Shown here: positions 1-11,525 of the stretch, one piece after another
How the letters are laid out: each line of letters opens with the position of its first letter
Position numbering within the stretch: position 1 is the first letter of the stretch
Source of the DNA: Paramarasmius palmivorus
Lineage: Eukaryota > Basidiomycota > Agaricomycetes > Agaricales > Marasmiaceae
Direction of reading: 5' to 3'
Assembly (NCBI GenBank): GCA_037176845.1
Contig: JAYKXP010000171.1
Span: 25,973 to 89,972 of the forward strand
Length of the DNA stretch: 64,000 nt
Made by a program: the position numbers and the translations under genes
Notes under the pieces: generated by a model
Told to the model about the DNA's origin: nothing
The model's database searches: none
What the model saw: the letters and a program-made list of their open reading frames with translations, nothing else

Positions 1-42
1 GTCCAATATGGAAGGCATAGCCCGTTTTGGGCGTATTCGGCG

Positions 43-50
43 GTACAGCC
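43..50. repeat. Left target-site duplication of the hAT element
   Basis: GTACAGCC directly abuts the left terminal repeat and is repeated exactly at 4150-4157 next to the right terminus. Confidence 0.93.
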
Positions 51-65
51 TAGTGTTGCCGGAAG
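51..65 (+). repeat. Left terminal inverted repeat of the hAT element
   Basis: TAGTGTTGCCGGAAG. It matches the reverse complement of 4135-4149 without mismatch; similarity continues less perfectly inward. Confidence 0.92.
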
Positions 66-350
66 GCAAGTCGTAGGCGAGTCCGAGGCATCCCGATTAG
101 GACGACTTGATGGGACTTGACTCGGCCTGCCTCGATGCTTGTATCTGACTAGGTACGAAATAGGAAACCATGCCGCCGTTGCCGCTCACTCGATGCTGCT
201 GCCAGGATGCACATACTATTAGCAAAATGTATCTACAATGAATCTACAGTAATAGAAACTATATCAAAGAATATACTAATAGAATCCAAACATGTACGGA
301 GTACACTATTAATACTAGAGCCATTAAAACATAAGAGCTACTAGGTTCTT

Positions 351-3300
351 TTAGAGGCCAGACGTACCACCACTGCTACGAGAAGGTATAGCCGTGTCAA
401 TTAAGGTAAGTAATTCTTCAAGACGGTGCTCTGCCATCATATCATCAACTAGTTTGGGGTTTATATCAATGATTTCCTGCCCTTCGTCACGGTCACAGTC
501 TTCCTTCATCATACCTAAACCCTGCATAAAGTCCAGACAGTCACGGCGGTACGTGAACTTCATGATTTGGAGTCTCTCGAATGACTCCGGTTTGAGGCGA
601 TTACGTCTGTCGGTATCGGTTTCCTTGCTCGACGAGAATACACGCTCGCATGGCACGGCAGATGCCTGGATAGGTAACACATCCATCGCAATCCGGTATA
701 GGATGGGGTACTTGGATCGATTCACCTAAAAATGCATGAGCTTAGCTCGTTCTCATTATGAATAGAACATTACCTGCCACCAGCGAAGGAGATCAAAATC
801 CGACATCTCCGGTGAACCATCTTCAATGATCGATTCATCGCGAAACCGTTTTAACTCAGCATCAACAACGTCCTCGGCACTTGGATCATGTGAGTCTGTG
901 CTAGTGGTGCTCGTGAAGGATGCATTGGGGTCGAAATCGGAGAATGAAGCTGCAAGAGCATTCAAACGGCCAAGTCCTGACTGTTGATTACGTGCAGCAT
1001 GAGATGCTGATGCGGTGACTTGGACTCGCGATAGCTGTGCAGGCATCGTTGTGTCGGCGGCGGGAGAGGCACGTTGAAATTGAAGCATCTGGTAGGTGTA
1101 AATCAGTGACGTGACCAAGGGAACAAAACCTTAACCATACCGTGTTACGAACAGTCTCCTTAGCTGCCTGGTATTCACTAGTCGACCAGTGTCTCTTGAT
1201 CCACTGAAACTTGATGGTGGGATTTATAACTACAGGTATAACATGATATGAGTGACTCTACACAGGAGAACAGACACATACCCATGGCAAGTATATATAA
1301 CGGAGAGCTTCGAGAGTACTCGAGGTATTCCTCAAGCTTATTAATCGAAGCTTGTATAGCATGCGAAATTTTTGGAAGCTCAGACTTGAGTTTTCGAAGG
1401 TACATGATCAACTTCTCGTAAAGCGGGAGCACTAGCGAGAGTGTTGGGGTCTTCTCAGCCGATAAGATTTCTTGCATACAGTGAGGAAAGAACAAGAATC
1501 GTCGGACATCGACAAGGACACGGAGGTGAGCGTCCGAAAGGCCTTCTTTGATCTCTGGACGTTCCGACAGGAATTTGCGAACTGCCTATGCTCACATTAG
1601 ATGATAGTTGAGCAGAAGAGTGATCACTTACTGCGTAGAGCTCAAGTAGTCTGTCAATCATGAGGAATGTTGATGACCATCTCGTCTCAACATCCCTAAG
1701 CAAGACAACAACACGCAGAAGCTGCGGAGAGCCATCTGGCTTCAATCCCCAGCTTTGCGTGTTGTTTCCCTCCTGGATCAGGTCCATGAACTCCTCTCGC
1801 TTCAACCCTGAGTTTCGACATGAGTTAATGACACTACGTGCCATTGCACACACATCATCCTTCAGGGCATTCCAGTAGTCGGGGTCGTCGCGTAACTCTT
1901 GAGGAATGTTGTCTGAGTGGAAATCCTCATCGGCCCACAGCTCGACATCATCCCACTCATCGGGGATACGAATGAGATGCTTGAGCCCAGCCTGAACGGC
2001 AATGTTAATAACATGCGGAAAACAACTTTAAGCATCTGAGGTTAGTGTGTTGCTTGCCAGTTGAGTAAAATTTAGCTTACCGGATCCGATTTGTAGCCGC
2101 ATCAAAACTAAGGCCCAACTCTTGAAGGTATTTCGCAACGTCTGTCATACATGTGTTGTTATTTGACGCGTTGTCAAGAGTAATCGCTGAGATCTGCAAA
2201 CACCGTCAGAATGAATAGATCAAAGATAAAAGTAGATACCTTGTGTAAAATGCCGACATCACGAAGGATTCCTGTGAGTACTTCTGCAATATGTGAACCC
2301 GTGTGATCACCCTTGACGTGACGGAATGCGATGAGTTCTGACCGAAGCTCAAGGTGATTACCATTAGAGCTCAACGCCATATAATGAGCAGTTACTGCAA
2401 GGTAACTTCCGAGGTTGGCACGAGACCACATGTCAGAAGTCAATGCAATACGCCCAAGCGCAGTAGTCTAACATAAAGGTTACTAAATAGCATCATGGGA
2501 AGAAAGTTTTGACTTACCTGCATGCGCTCAATCATTGCAAGATACTCTATTTGAAAACGCTTCGCGATAAGCTCAGTGAGTGCCGTTCGGTGAGGAATCT
2601 GACTATCCTCAAGCTCTGCATTCAAATAAAGAAGTAGCTCCCGAAGTTCGGGACACTCGATCGCATTCATAGCCTGTAAGAACTGGTCAGGAAATTGATA
2701 GGGTAGGAGGTGACAAACTTACTTGGTCGTCTACAACAAACCATTTAATCAGCCTGATGTAAAAGCCCTCGAGCGTGAATTGAGGGCGTGGAAGCTTTCC
2801 GTCAGCGACCTTCTTGCGGACAACCTCCCAACCTTTCAGATGGTGGATCAGCACGAGCTCTTCCCAAGCTTTACCATGCTTCTGAAGGTGCTCGTGAAGC
2901 CGCTTATTCATGCCACTACGGTTGCGCCAAGTTTGCCAATGGTCACTAATAGAAAGATTGTCAGTTTGAAGGATAGATTGATCAAGAGATAAGTAGACTT
3001 ACGTGCAAAGGGTACAACCTATGAAAGGGTACTCTGTCTTGGAAGGTGGAGATGTGCACGGGCGCTCATTGACTGGTAACGTGTCCGGAGGTATGTCGGT
3101 CTTCAAAGGTCGCATAAAATACCAAATATCGGTCGCAAATGCTGAGTTTGTGTTGGCTATATTCTTGCTGAGAATGGACCCGAAATTGTGAGACGCGCCA
3201 GGCGTAAAGGCTTGCGGGGGAAGTGGCGATGGGCCTGTTGGCCCAATACCACTGACTGGCTGGGATGAAGATGGAGAGGATGTCGCAGAGGTGGATGTCT

Positions 3301-3766
3301 GTGGAGCAGAGGATGTAGATGATGTTGCCGGGGTGGTTGTGGTTGTGGTTGTGGTAGCATTAGGGGGCGTAGATGTCGCTTGTGGTGGTTGTGGTGCAGG
3401 AGGAGGGTGTGTTCGAGTGTTCTTTGGTCTTGTCTGCGCTGCAGGCCCGCGTTTACGCTTCTTGCGTTGAGGTTCTGGTTCCGGCTCAGTCTCAGGCTGG
3501 GAGACCCGTTGTACGGTGTTGCCAGCACTGTTGGTGTCGAAGTAGTGATGCTGGAACTGAATTTGAGGTGTCTGTAAGGAGTGTTGGTGATTAGATGGAT
3601 GTAGATAAGAAGATTGTTGTCCCCAAGGTACATGTTGGAAGTCGGGATTCCCATAGCCTAACTGCTGCTGCTGGTATTGTGCAGCCCATACAGCAGCTTG
3701 AAAGCATCGGCAGTGAGGAAGAACACCATGGCAATTCTGGCAATAGAACTGCCCTGGGCCCGACAT
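351..3766 (-). CDS. hAT transposase (multi-exon)
   Basis: Cut-and-paste transposase of the surrounding hAT element. I read about ten exons on the - strand joined by GT-AG introns of roughly 45-60 bp: 3766-3003, 2945-2723, 2673-2518, 2467-2240, 2193-2081, 2025-1632, 1585-1282, about 1209-1141, 1088-774 and 725-351. The start is the Met of MSGPGQFYC, because the upstream ORF extension lies in the promoter. A Pro/Thr/Ser/Gln-rich N-terminus (residues 1-210) is followed by a C-x2-C...H-x3-H zinc finger (CTLC...HEHLQKH) that spans the first intron. The catalytic domain shows TSDMWS (first Asp), TLDNASNN (second Asp) and ETRWSST. The C-terminal hATC dimerisation domain is clear (YPILYRIAMDVLPIQASAVPCERVFS). 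The junction near 1282/1209 does not stay in frame with the splice sites I tried, so a small lesion or an alternative intron there cannot be excluded. Confidence 0.88.
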
Positions 3767-4134
3767 GTACCAGGGGACAAGGAGAGGGAGGACGATGGAT
3801 ACAACCCCGGAGCGCAAGTATTTGAGGGAACACACCTATTTATACCCGTTCCTGCTTGTTGATTCTAATAAACAAACTTCACTGTCGTGACCAGCGCGTT
3901 GCGCGTCGCGTAGAGCGCGTGATAGGTTGAGGATAAACAGAATATATTGCCTTGAATACCGCCAGACGACGACGACGACTGTCCAGCACTGTCGCGACGT
4001 CGGGGCATTGGATCAAAAGAATTGAATCTCCGACTCAAACCCCACGAAAAGGAAAATCTCGTCACATCATTTTTATTTTCTATATATGGTACACACACGA
4101 GGCGAGGCAAGTCCTGCCTCAAAGGCGCCTCCGA

Positions 4135-4149
4135 CTTCCGGCAACACTA
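4135..4149 (-). repeat. Right terminal inverted repeat of the hAT element
   Basis: Reverse complement of the left terminus (51-65), 15 of 15 bases. Confidence 0.92.
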
Positions 4150-4157
4150 GTACAGCC
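4150..4157. repeat. Right target-site duplication of the hAT element
   Basis: GTACAGCC, an exact copy of 43-50, directly follows the right terminus of the hAT element. Confidence 0.93.
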
Positions 4158-4283
4158 CGCCGGCGCGCTCCCCGAGTCCGGAAAGCAAAATTTTTATGAT
4201 TCACACGCTCTCTGCCCATCTCGGCGAGGTTGTCGACGCTGCTTTTTTGCTACGACGCCTACTGTTGGTTACTGTCGACCGCT

Positions 4284-7200
4284 ATGCCCCAGGCACGAAG
4301 CCAGGAGGATAAAGACTTCATCGATGATCTTCCCAACCGAGTTCTGGTAGACTTCCGGAATGCAGTAAGCGGTTCCTTGATCAATTGAGTTCTCATTACA
4401 CTCTATCTGACACATCTTCAAAGACATTCAACCCCGGCTTCATCGAGGATAATCCGGCAATGTTCATGAACAACAACTGGGTCAATACTGAGCTTCTTCG
4501 ACAATTTCTCGCGCGTCAGAAAGAGGTTTACGGGCAAGCTTACCATGACGGTACGTGAATAACACGTTATTTAGTTGTTCTTCTTTAATTGTTAGGATCA
4601 GTAGATGCTCCATATATCAAGAAGGAACCGAAAGATCAGACTGAAGCCTTTCACATCAAGTCAGAAGACGTCGAAACTGTTCTAGAGTCTCGCTCGCTAC
4701 CCTGCCATGTGAATATGCGCATCACCATTGATGAGGAAGGCCATGAAGTTCACGAACTCTTGGATTCCTCCGATGAGGAGGTCCACAATCAAACTCAAGC
4801 ACCTGGCTCTAGGCCAGACCCTTCCGGCGTCTCGGTACAGGTCAGTATGCTCCAGGTGGAGAAATTCATTCAATGTCAAAAATAGAAGTCTTACTATTGA
4901 TAGGGATATGCTCCGAATGGTGCGAGTGCGGGTGCTGATGCCATGGGGACTGAGAATGACTCTTCGCGTGAACGTAACAGTGTACAGGATGAAGAAAATG
5001 ACAAGGTACATCCTAATAATCTATCTGCCATCCTTTTATTGAGCTCGGCCTATAGGTATCTCACTCTGGGCCTTCCCCCAATGAAGTGTTAGACCCTGCA
5101 GCGTTCACTCAAGTCTCTGACACTCGATGGGATGACGAAGGCCTGGTATCACGAGTAATCCATCATCCAGGGTTTGCCGTAACTTGAAAGACCAAAGTCA
5201 ATTACATTGAGTATCTGTCCGAGATTCCAAGAATGTATCCATGCCATAATGATACTGCGTATGTCCTTGATCTCCGTGTGGAGAAGTTTCGGCTCTCTCT
5301 TCCTGACCGAAATGGAGAGCCAGGAAAGAGATTAACACCTGATGCATTGGTTAAGGATGCGGTGAGTGCAGAAGACGTAAATCTGGATTAACTGAAGCTA
5401 AATGTATACCTTAGGATCAGGACTCGTGGTCTGGCAGTTCTGGGGCGAGCCACAACTGCCCACAAGCAACACTGTATCCCGGTGGTGCATCCATTGAATG
5501 CCGTCGGGTGATGTGCTACTGTGTGGGACTTTGTACATGCGAGTTGTTCGATAAAGAAAGGTTCCGCATTGAACGCCGGGATCTAGATCCTGGGCCCCGT
5601 GATGCCCTTTTGAATGCAGATAGAGAAGCGAGGCGAGATGAGGGGTCAACTGCACTAGAGACGACTATCAGGTATGCAATCCCTACTGTACAGTACTAGT
5701 GCCTACTCACAATGATATATAGTTTTTATAACATTATTATGAAACAAGGATGCCGTGCAATAGACTCCAATAAACAAAGATGCACTGGTCAATTATACAT
5801 GAAAAGCCTAACAGTTCGTAACTATCACTCCCTTCGTAGTTCGTACAGCTCAATATGGTATCCCAGGCACCCAAAAAAGGCTTCAAATTCTTTATTGCAT
5901 GCAATGGATGGAGTCCAAGCTTTCGGGATGGCCATCAAAGTCATAGCCTCCATGATGGAGTTGACGAGTCTTTACTTGCTGATCTTTTCACGGGAAAGGA
6001 GTTGACAAGTGGCACAGAGAAATGCTGTGTTACTGTTCCAGCACATATTGGACAGAAGCAAGAGTATTGCCGTAGGTTCAGGTACCTTTATTCGTCTATT
6101 CTATCCTGACTGTGTCATAGGGTATCCCCATACAAAGAACGGGTTAGTGTACAAAGCACCCATTATCAAGTCCAAATGTCCCGCTACACGTACCATGTTT
6201 GTTCCTTGTGACTGGAAGCGATATCCCTTCGTTCTCATAGTCCATGGGCCGAAGCCACACAATCACGCTATCCCAGTTGTCTCCAAGATGTCTCTCCGAA
6301 CAAAACAGGTATATCAGGAGTGCGTACGTGAAACTGGTGTTACTGGTGTTATTGGCATGACTGTACAGAAGGTTGATGCTGGTACGTTTGCTATTATTGT
6401 GATGATTTATGTCTCTGACAACATAATCTCATAGCCCAAACAACACGTAACCGACTCGGGACAGAAATTGTTGCTGAGTATGACCCATCACTGCTTAACA
6501 CTCGTAGTAAGCGAGAGCTGGTTGCGCAAGTCAAATCGGAAAAATTCCCAGCAGGAACAGGCTTCGAAGGTATATATATATATTTAGTGGTCTAAACCAA
6601 CAACTAATTTTATTCCCTCATTAAAGGAGTTCATCGTTTATTCCTGGATGACCGTAAACGCTCACCAGAGGATCGTTATGTTCATGATTATCATTACATT
6701 CCTCACGAGAACGAGCCTGATTCATTCATCATCATTACCTTTGTGCCTAGCCTGATGCGGCTGATTCACAAGGTGAAGACGTTTGAGGGTGATTTTACCT
6801 TCAAGCGCCTAATTCTACTGTACGAGTGGGAAATGGTGATTTGGTATCCGACTCTACAACGCAGTAAGCACTCTATTTTATTTGAAATCCAATATATTAT
6901 GTTCTCTCATCAATCATTTCTAGCATTGACCATTGGTCGTTTCTACACAAACCGCCAAACTGAAGCGAACTATCAGATACTGTTCGATCGTCTTCAGATT
7001 CAGATCGAGACACTTACTGGGTATCCTATCCGGTTCAAACGCCTAGTACCTGATGGGAATATCCACTTCATGATGACTGATATGGAAGTTGCCCAGATCA
7101 TCGGATGCTCGAAGTCAATCATGAAACAGAATGACCCGGCATTCAGTAAAATCACTACGGTAGACCCGCACCGATTTGCACCAGAGGTCATACGAGTATG

Positions 7201-8945
7201 TTACGTTCATTCAATCAGGTGAGAAGGATCATTCTCTTTGTTTACAAGCCTTTCATTAACGGCTGAATAGGGCAGTAAAAGACTTCGAAAAGTATGTTAA
7301 TCTTGGTAAGATTACCAAGAATGACTTCCGGAAGTTACTTGATTTCCCATCATTGTTGATGAACCGAAAGAGTCTTGAAGATTTCGATCTGTTTGTTTGT
7401 CAATTGAAGGTTGATGAGATTACAGGTATTTTATCAATATTCACTAACAAACTATCTATTTACTGTCGTTCTTCAGCATGGTGGTCACATAAGTATAGCA
7501 GCAAAGATGGTTACTTGCTCAAGTGCATTTGCAAGGGGCTTTCCCCAATTCCTGCTGCCGACCTCTACAATACTATCAATGACACAAACAGAGGCGAGTC
7601 TCAGCATGCGTGGACTGCACGTCAAACAGGAACTGGTCTATCGCCTGTCGAGGGGATCATTAGGTATGTGTATCAGTACAACACTTGGCTTGCGCTAATG
7701 TGTTTTGCAGTGCACGTCGTCTAGATGAGCAGGTTGCCCGTGAAGTGGCTATCGAGCTGAAGAGTGGTGTCCGTAAAAATCGTAATAACGATTCTACAAA
7801 CCGCAACACTCGTGCCATGGGGCGTAAAGATGCTGCAGCACGTAAAGCCGAAGCATCTAACCAAAGAGCAGAGATTCAAGATCAAATTGATGCTCTGAAG
7901 GCAGGGCATCGAGAGTCTTTGCAGCATCAAAAGGAACTGGAGACCAGGTTAGATGCAGTTCAAGGCTCAAAGGCAAAGTCCAAACAGAAATTGGGGCTTG
8001 ATCGTGCTCAGTCAAGCTCTAGTGGTTGTGTTAAATCTCGGAAAGATAAACAGACTGTATCTGGTAAGCCTCTCATTGCAATCTTTCATCCCAAACCTGT
8101 TCATACTCTGTTAAGCATCACCAGCACCACCATCATGTCCTGCTCCAATAGACATGCCATCCCAAGATATGTCTGAGCCAGGTGTTCAGGATGTATTGGG
8201 AGATACTGTGCTACCTGGGCTATTTAGCGCAGAGATTCCCTCCGGGTTTTATAACCTCCCCCACACGTCTTCATCGTCGTCATTCGCCTCTGATTTCGAG
8301 CCATTTATTGGAGATATAAACTCAGAGACAGGCTTCCATTCTGACTTCGGAGAATATCCTCCTTCGGATTCCTACTATGGATCCGATTATCTATCTGAGG
8401 GCTATATCTCTGATAGCATGGGCACACAAAGCTATCTTGAATCTACAGCTGATGGTGAGTGCCAAATGATTAATGTACTACTGAACTTGGGACTAAGTGT
8501 TCATCCAGTGAATTCAACAGTCTCTGAGTCTGTTCCAGGCTCAGAGTCTGTCTCTGCTACTGTAGGAGTGGGGAATCTTTCTGACAATGAATTCCTGGCA
8601 ATGTTAGAAGCAAACTCTGGATTTGACGGCAATCTTGGTGAATTCAATGTTGATGGATTGCCCTTTGTCAACAACGGCTATATTGACCCATTATTTAACA
8701 TCCCCTCTCCACTTAGCAGTCCTGACCGTTACGATCAGCGTCTACCAGCCCCTTCCCCAGCTCCACCCCCAGTTCCTGTAGCAGTGGAAATGGAAATGGG
8801 ACCTGAAAACAGCCGGAAGCGACGCCGCACAGCTGATGATTTGGCGCATGATGCAGCTGAAGTATGTGATTGGACTAGGGCGAGGAGAAAGACAAATAGG
8901 TCAATGGGTATTAGTGGAATAGGTGATGAAAGGGACACCGTATAA
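4284..8945 (+). pseudogene. Mutator-like (MULE) transposase with GCM/WRKY-like zinc finger; one in-frame TGA
   Basis: Multi-exon + strand gene, start ATG at 4284 (MPQARSQEDKDF), stop at 8943-8945. Order: acidic N-terminus; Cys-rich segment near 5510-5790 (CYCVGLCTC, then GCRAID..KQRC); a GCM/WRKY-like zinc finger near 6170-6290 (KCPATRTMF ... HNHAIP); a MULE-type DDE core with GDFTFKR (about 6790), YTNRQTEANYQ (about 6950), MTDMEVAQIIG (about 7075) and VCYVHSIR (about 7200); then TINDTNRGESQHAW (about 7575), matching the TNN..ES motif near the end of MULE cores. A coiled-coil-like basic region and an acidic Ser-rich tail ending in a KRRR cluster follow, spliced in frame at about 8070/8145. 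The reading frame runs through TGA at 5185-5187, so as written the product would stop early. I could not find the element's own terminal repeats. The family call rests on motif order only. Confidence 0.68.
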
Positions 8946-9169
8946 TGCTCAAGTAGCTTAGTTACTTTGCCTTGCATAGTGTAATACCAAAGTACCGCAA
9001 AAATCCCTGGGAAACATACCAGCTAAGTCCGAGATGTTAAGTTTCATATCTTGAGAGTGGTGTAACATTAAGATTCGATACTCAAATGCAAAGCTGGACA
9101 CTTGCATTGGAGCACATACGTCGCAACAGCTAAGCACCATTTTTTGTTAGAGTCTCAGAATAAAGGAAA

Positions 9170-9282
9170 CAAAAAATCGACACGCACTAGGATTGAACCT
9201 CCGGCGGTAAGGCTATCAGGTACCATAGGGCGCCGTTGTACTCACAACGCTGCAACACCGAAACCACTATGCCACGGACACT
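9170..9282 (-). ncRNA. tRNA-like pol III relic (degenerate tRNA or SINE head)
   Basis: On the - strand there is a good A-box match (TGGCATAGTGG, 9264-9274), a B-box match (GGTTCAATCCT, 9189-9199) about 75 nt further on, a 5-bp anticodon-like stem between them (CGTTG...CAACG) and a run of six T (9171-9176) after the 3' end, as expected for pol III termination. The acceptor and T stems do not pair well and the anticodon-like loop has six rather than seven bases, so this is not a convincing working tRNA. A degenerate class II (Ser/Leu-like) tRNA or a tRNA-derived SINE head fits best. Confidence 0.35.
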
Positions 9283-11525
9283 TATTTCCAAGTAATACTG
9301 CATAGCAATATACCGAGCACCGAGGGGATCTGCCACCCAAACCATCTATGTATCTATCTTGTAAAAACGGAGAATAGTGGACCGTTACAAATTAGTCCTA
9401 AAAAGATACACAGGATCAAAGCCAAGCACAGGTTTCTTGACTAAATAATTATGAACGTCAAGGCAAAGGCAGCAGTAATGTATGTACGGGGAGTTCAAGT
9501 TGTGTTCTTGCCGGAGCCATCCCGGAACTTGCCCGGCAGGCCCTGATTTCTGAACTTAGAATCTACGGTACATCAGGAAAATCAACGGTACAATGAAGAT
9601 TTGTATGTACCGTTGTTAATGTGAATGTACCGAAGTTGTTGTTAGCCGAATGTATGTTTGTACCGGACTCTGTCTATCCCGGTGTTTACAGGGCTCAGTT
9701 AACCACCTCGGAACTCTCACCACGCTCCTTGAACGTCTTCAACTCGGGATATACTTATTGCCCAATCGACTTTCAGACAGCCGCTATCTAGCTTCGAGGC
9801 TTTGAATCGCAGACTCCATCTAGCATAGGCTATGATTGTTAGGAAGATGAAAAGGTCTCGAAGTCATGACTACCTCAAAAGCTAGTGGTACGTTCTTTGT
9901 CTTTATCCCCATACCCAAACTTACCCATCCTCAGAACTGGAAGACATAAAGTCACGTTTTGATGCACAATTCGCAAGAGCAATAGCGCACCAAACATGAA
10001 GCTGTTACATGTAGTAGCCAATACAATACATTGACGGTTTCGCATCCCGCCTTCTGTGTGCGCACTAATGCTCTCGTGGGGTCTGCCGTCGACTAGTTCC
10101 TATCCGGACAAACAGAACATCGACCTTCGAGTTCTAAAGGAAGCAAGAGTAAGCTCGTGAAAGCTTCGAGCGAGCCGGTATACGTAACTAGTACCCCAAG
10201 CATCAAACTTCATCCCATCATACGCTGCTCCACGTTCAGCGCCCAGCTTCCAAATGTTCAGCACTAGGACGACTTTCAGCTTGCCTCACGTTATCCTTCC
10301 TCCAACCACCGAATAGACACGGGTCTATGTGCAGAAGACGCGTCCTGAGGACGCCTCACTTCACACACCCAAAACCAGCCCGATTGCGGTGTTGATGTTG
10401 GAGCGACGGAGACCCCAGCTTTCCGAGCTGAACTATCCGATCCAAGCTCAATGGACGACGAGAACGTCGTCATGTAGGTCCTAAAACTGCCGCGTTCATT
10501 CGACTTGGAGCTTTAGGGACAGAAGGCTTGAATTGGGCTGCGGCGAAAGCATCACAGTTCGCAGACATGCAGCCGTCGACGAACCGAGGTGCAGCATAAA
10601 CCGACATACGCCCTTGATATGATTTGTACTACTTGAGCTCTTCGACTAGCCCTTGCGGGATAATCGCACAAATGCCAGTTAGATAGATGGTGTGTGGTTT
10701 CTGGAACTCCAAAGGTTTTGATCTCTGACTGTTCCCGTTTATTGCTGTAGGCTTGAGAGTGAGAAAGAGAGAATAGAACGGTCGAGATTACTCACCTCGC
10801 GTGGAAATAGGTCTAATGCAAGCCGTACCTTCAAACGTTAGTCTATGTCCTCTAGCCCACAATATAGAACAAAAGCCATACCTCGAAGCCTTCAAGGTAT
10901 CATCGGCGTTTACCAGGTGATTTCGTAAGTGTGTGTGAGACACCTGTCACGACCTCAGATGGCGACACTTGACGTGGAGGTTCTTTGTGTATCGCTTACG
11001 CTAGAAGAAGCGAGCGCAGCTTCTACCTTCTCGCATGAGCTATTATTTCATCTCCCCTGCCCTAAAACATGATCAGTAAAGCTCACAGATTAGAAATATA
11101 CACATACCGTGAACGCTCGATCCTCAAAGATACCAGTGTTACCCGCGGAAGGTAACGCCGTCGAGCCCACCAGCCTCTGACACCTAGGTTCCGGAGTGCA
11201 AAAGAGTGAGCCTTTGCATAGGGAGCTGGAAGAAGTGCGAGGGCCGAAGCTCGGATTTAGAAGCTCGGAAATCAGGAACGCGAGAAGCGTTTAATCCGGT
11301 ACACCTCGAGGTCGAGGATAAAAAGGGTAGGATGACAGTGGTGCAATGGATGCACCAATGTCAAGCCTTAATTTTCCAGGCCCATGTCGGATAAAACCAC
11401 TTCGTTGAACTCTCGCGCGTGCCACATCTACATTCCACTCCAAGCTATTCCTAGCTCGTTGAACCTTCAGGCTTTGAGAACTTCACGCGAAGATAGCGTC
11501 CATGTACGAATGATTGGAGAGGCGA
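9283..11525. other. Non-coding or unrecognised stretch
   Basis: Apart from the hairpin at 9583-9615 I see no supportable gene. Open frames are short (60-70 codons) and unlike known proteins. GTGAGT/CTCAC-like splice signals near 10,790 suggest that further decayed copies of the array described from 11.5 kb may extend here. Confidence 0.4.
9583..9615. repeat. Small inverted repeat with GTACCG motifs
   Basis: Perfect 10-bp arms CAACGGTACA (9583-9592) and TGTACCGTTG (9606-9615) with a 13-nt loop. Several further TGTACCG or CGGTACA copies lie in 9565-9665, so this may be the edge of a small unrecognised repeat. Confidence 0.6.

Larger units (their letters stand above)
51..4149 (-). mobile_element. 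Complete hAT-superfamily DNA transposon
   Basis: Both ends are visible. The element begins TAGTGTTGCCGGAAG at 51 and the reverse complement of the same 15 bases ends at 4149. Similar subterminal sequence follows at both ends (GGCGAG and AGGCA-type blocks). It is flanked by an exact 8-bp duplication, GTACAGCC, at 43-50 and 4150-4157; 8 bp is the hAT hallmark. The single gene inside, on the - strand, is a hAT transposase. Length (4.1 kb) is normal for an autonomous member. It lies about 130 bp upstream of the start of the neighbouring Mutator-like gene, so it may have landed in that element's 5' region. Confidence 0.93.
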
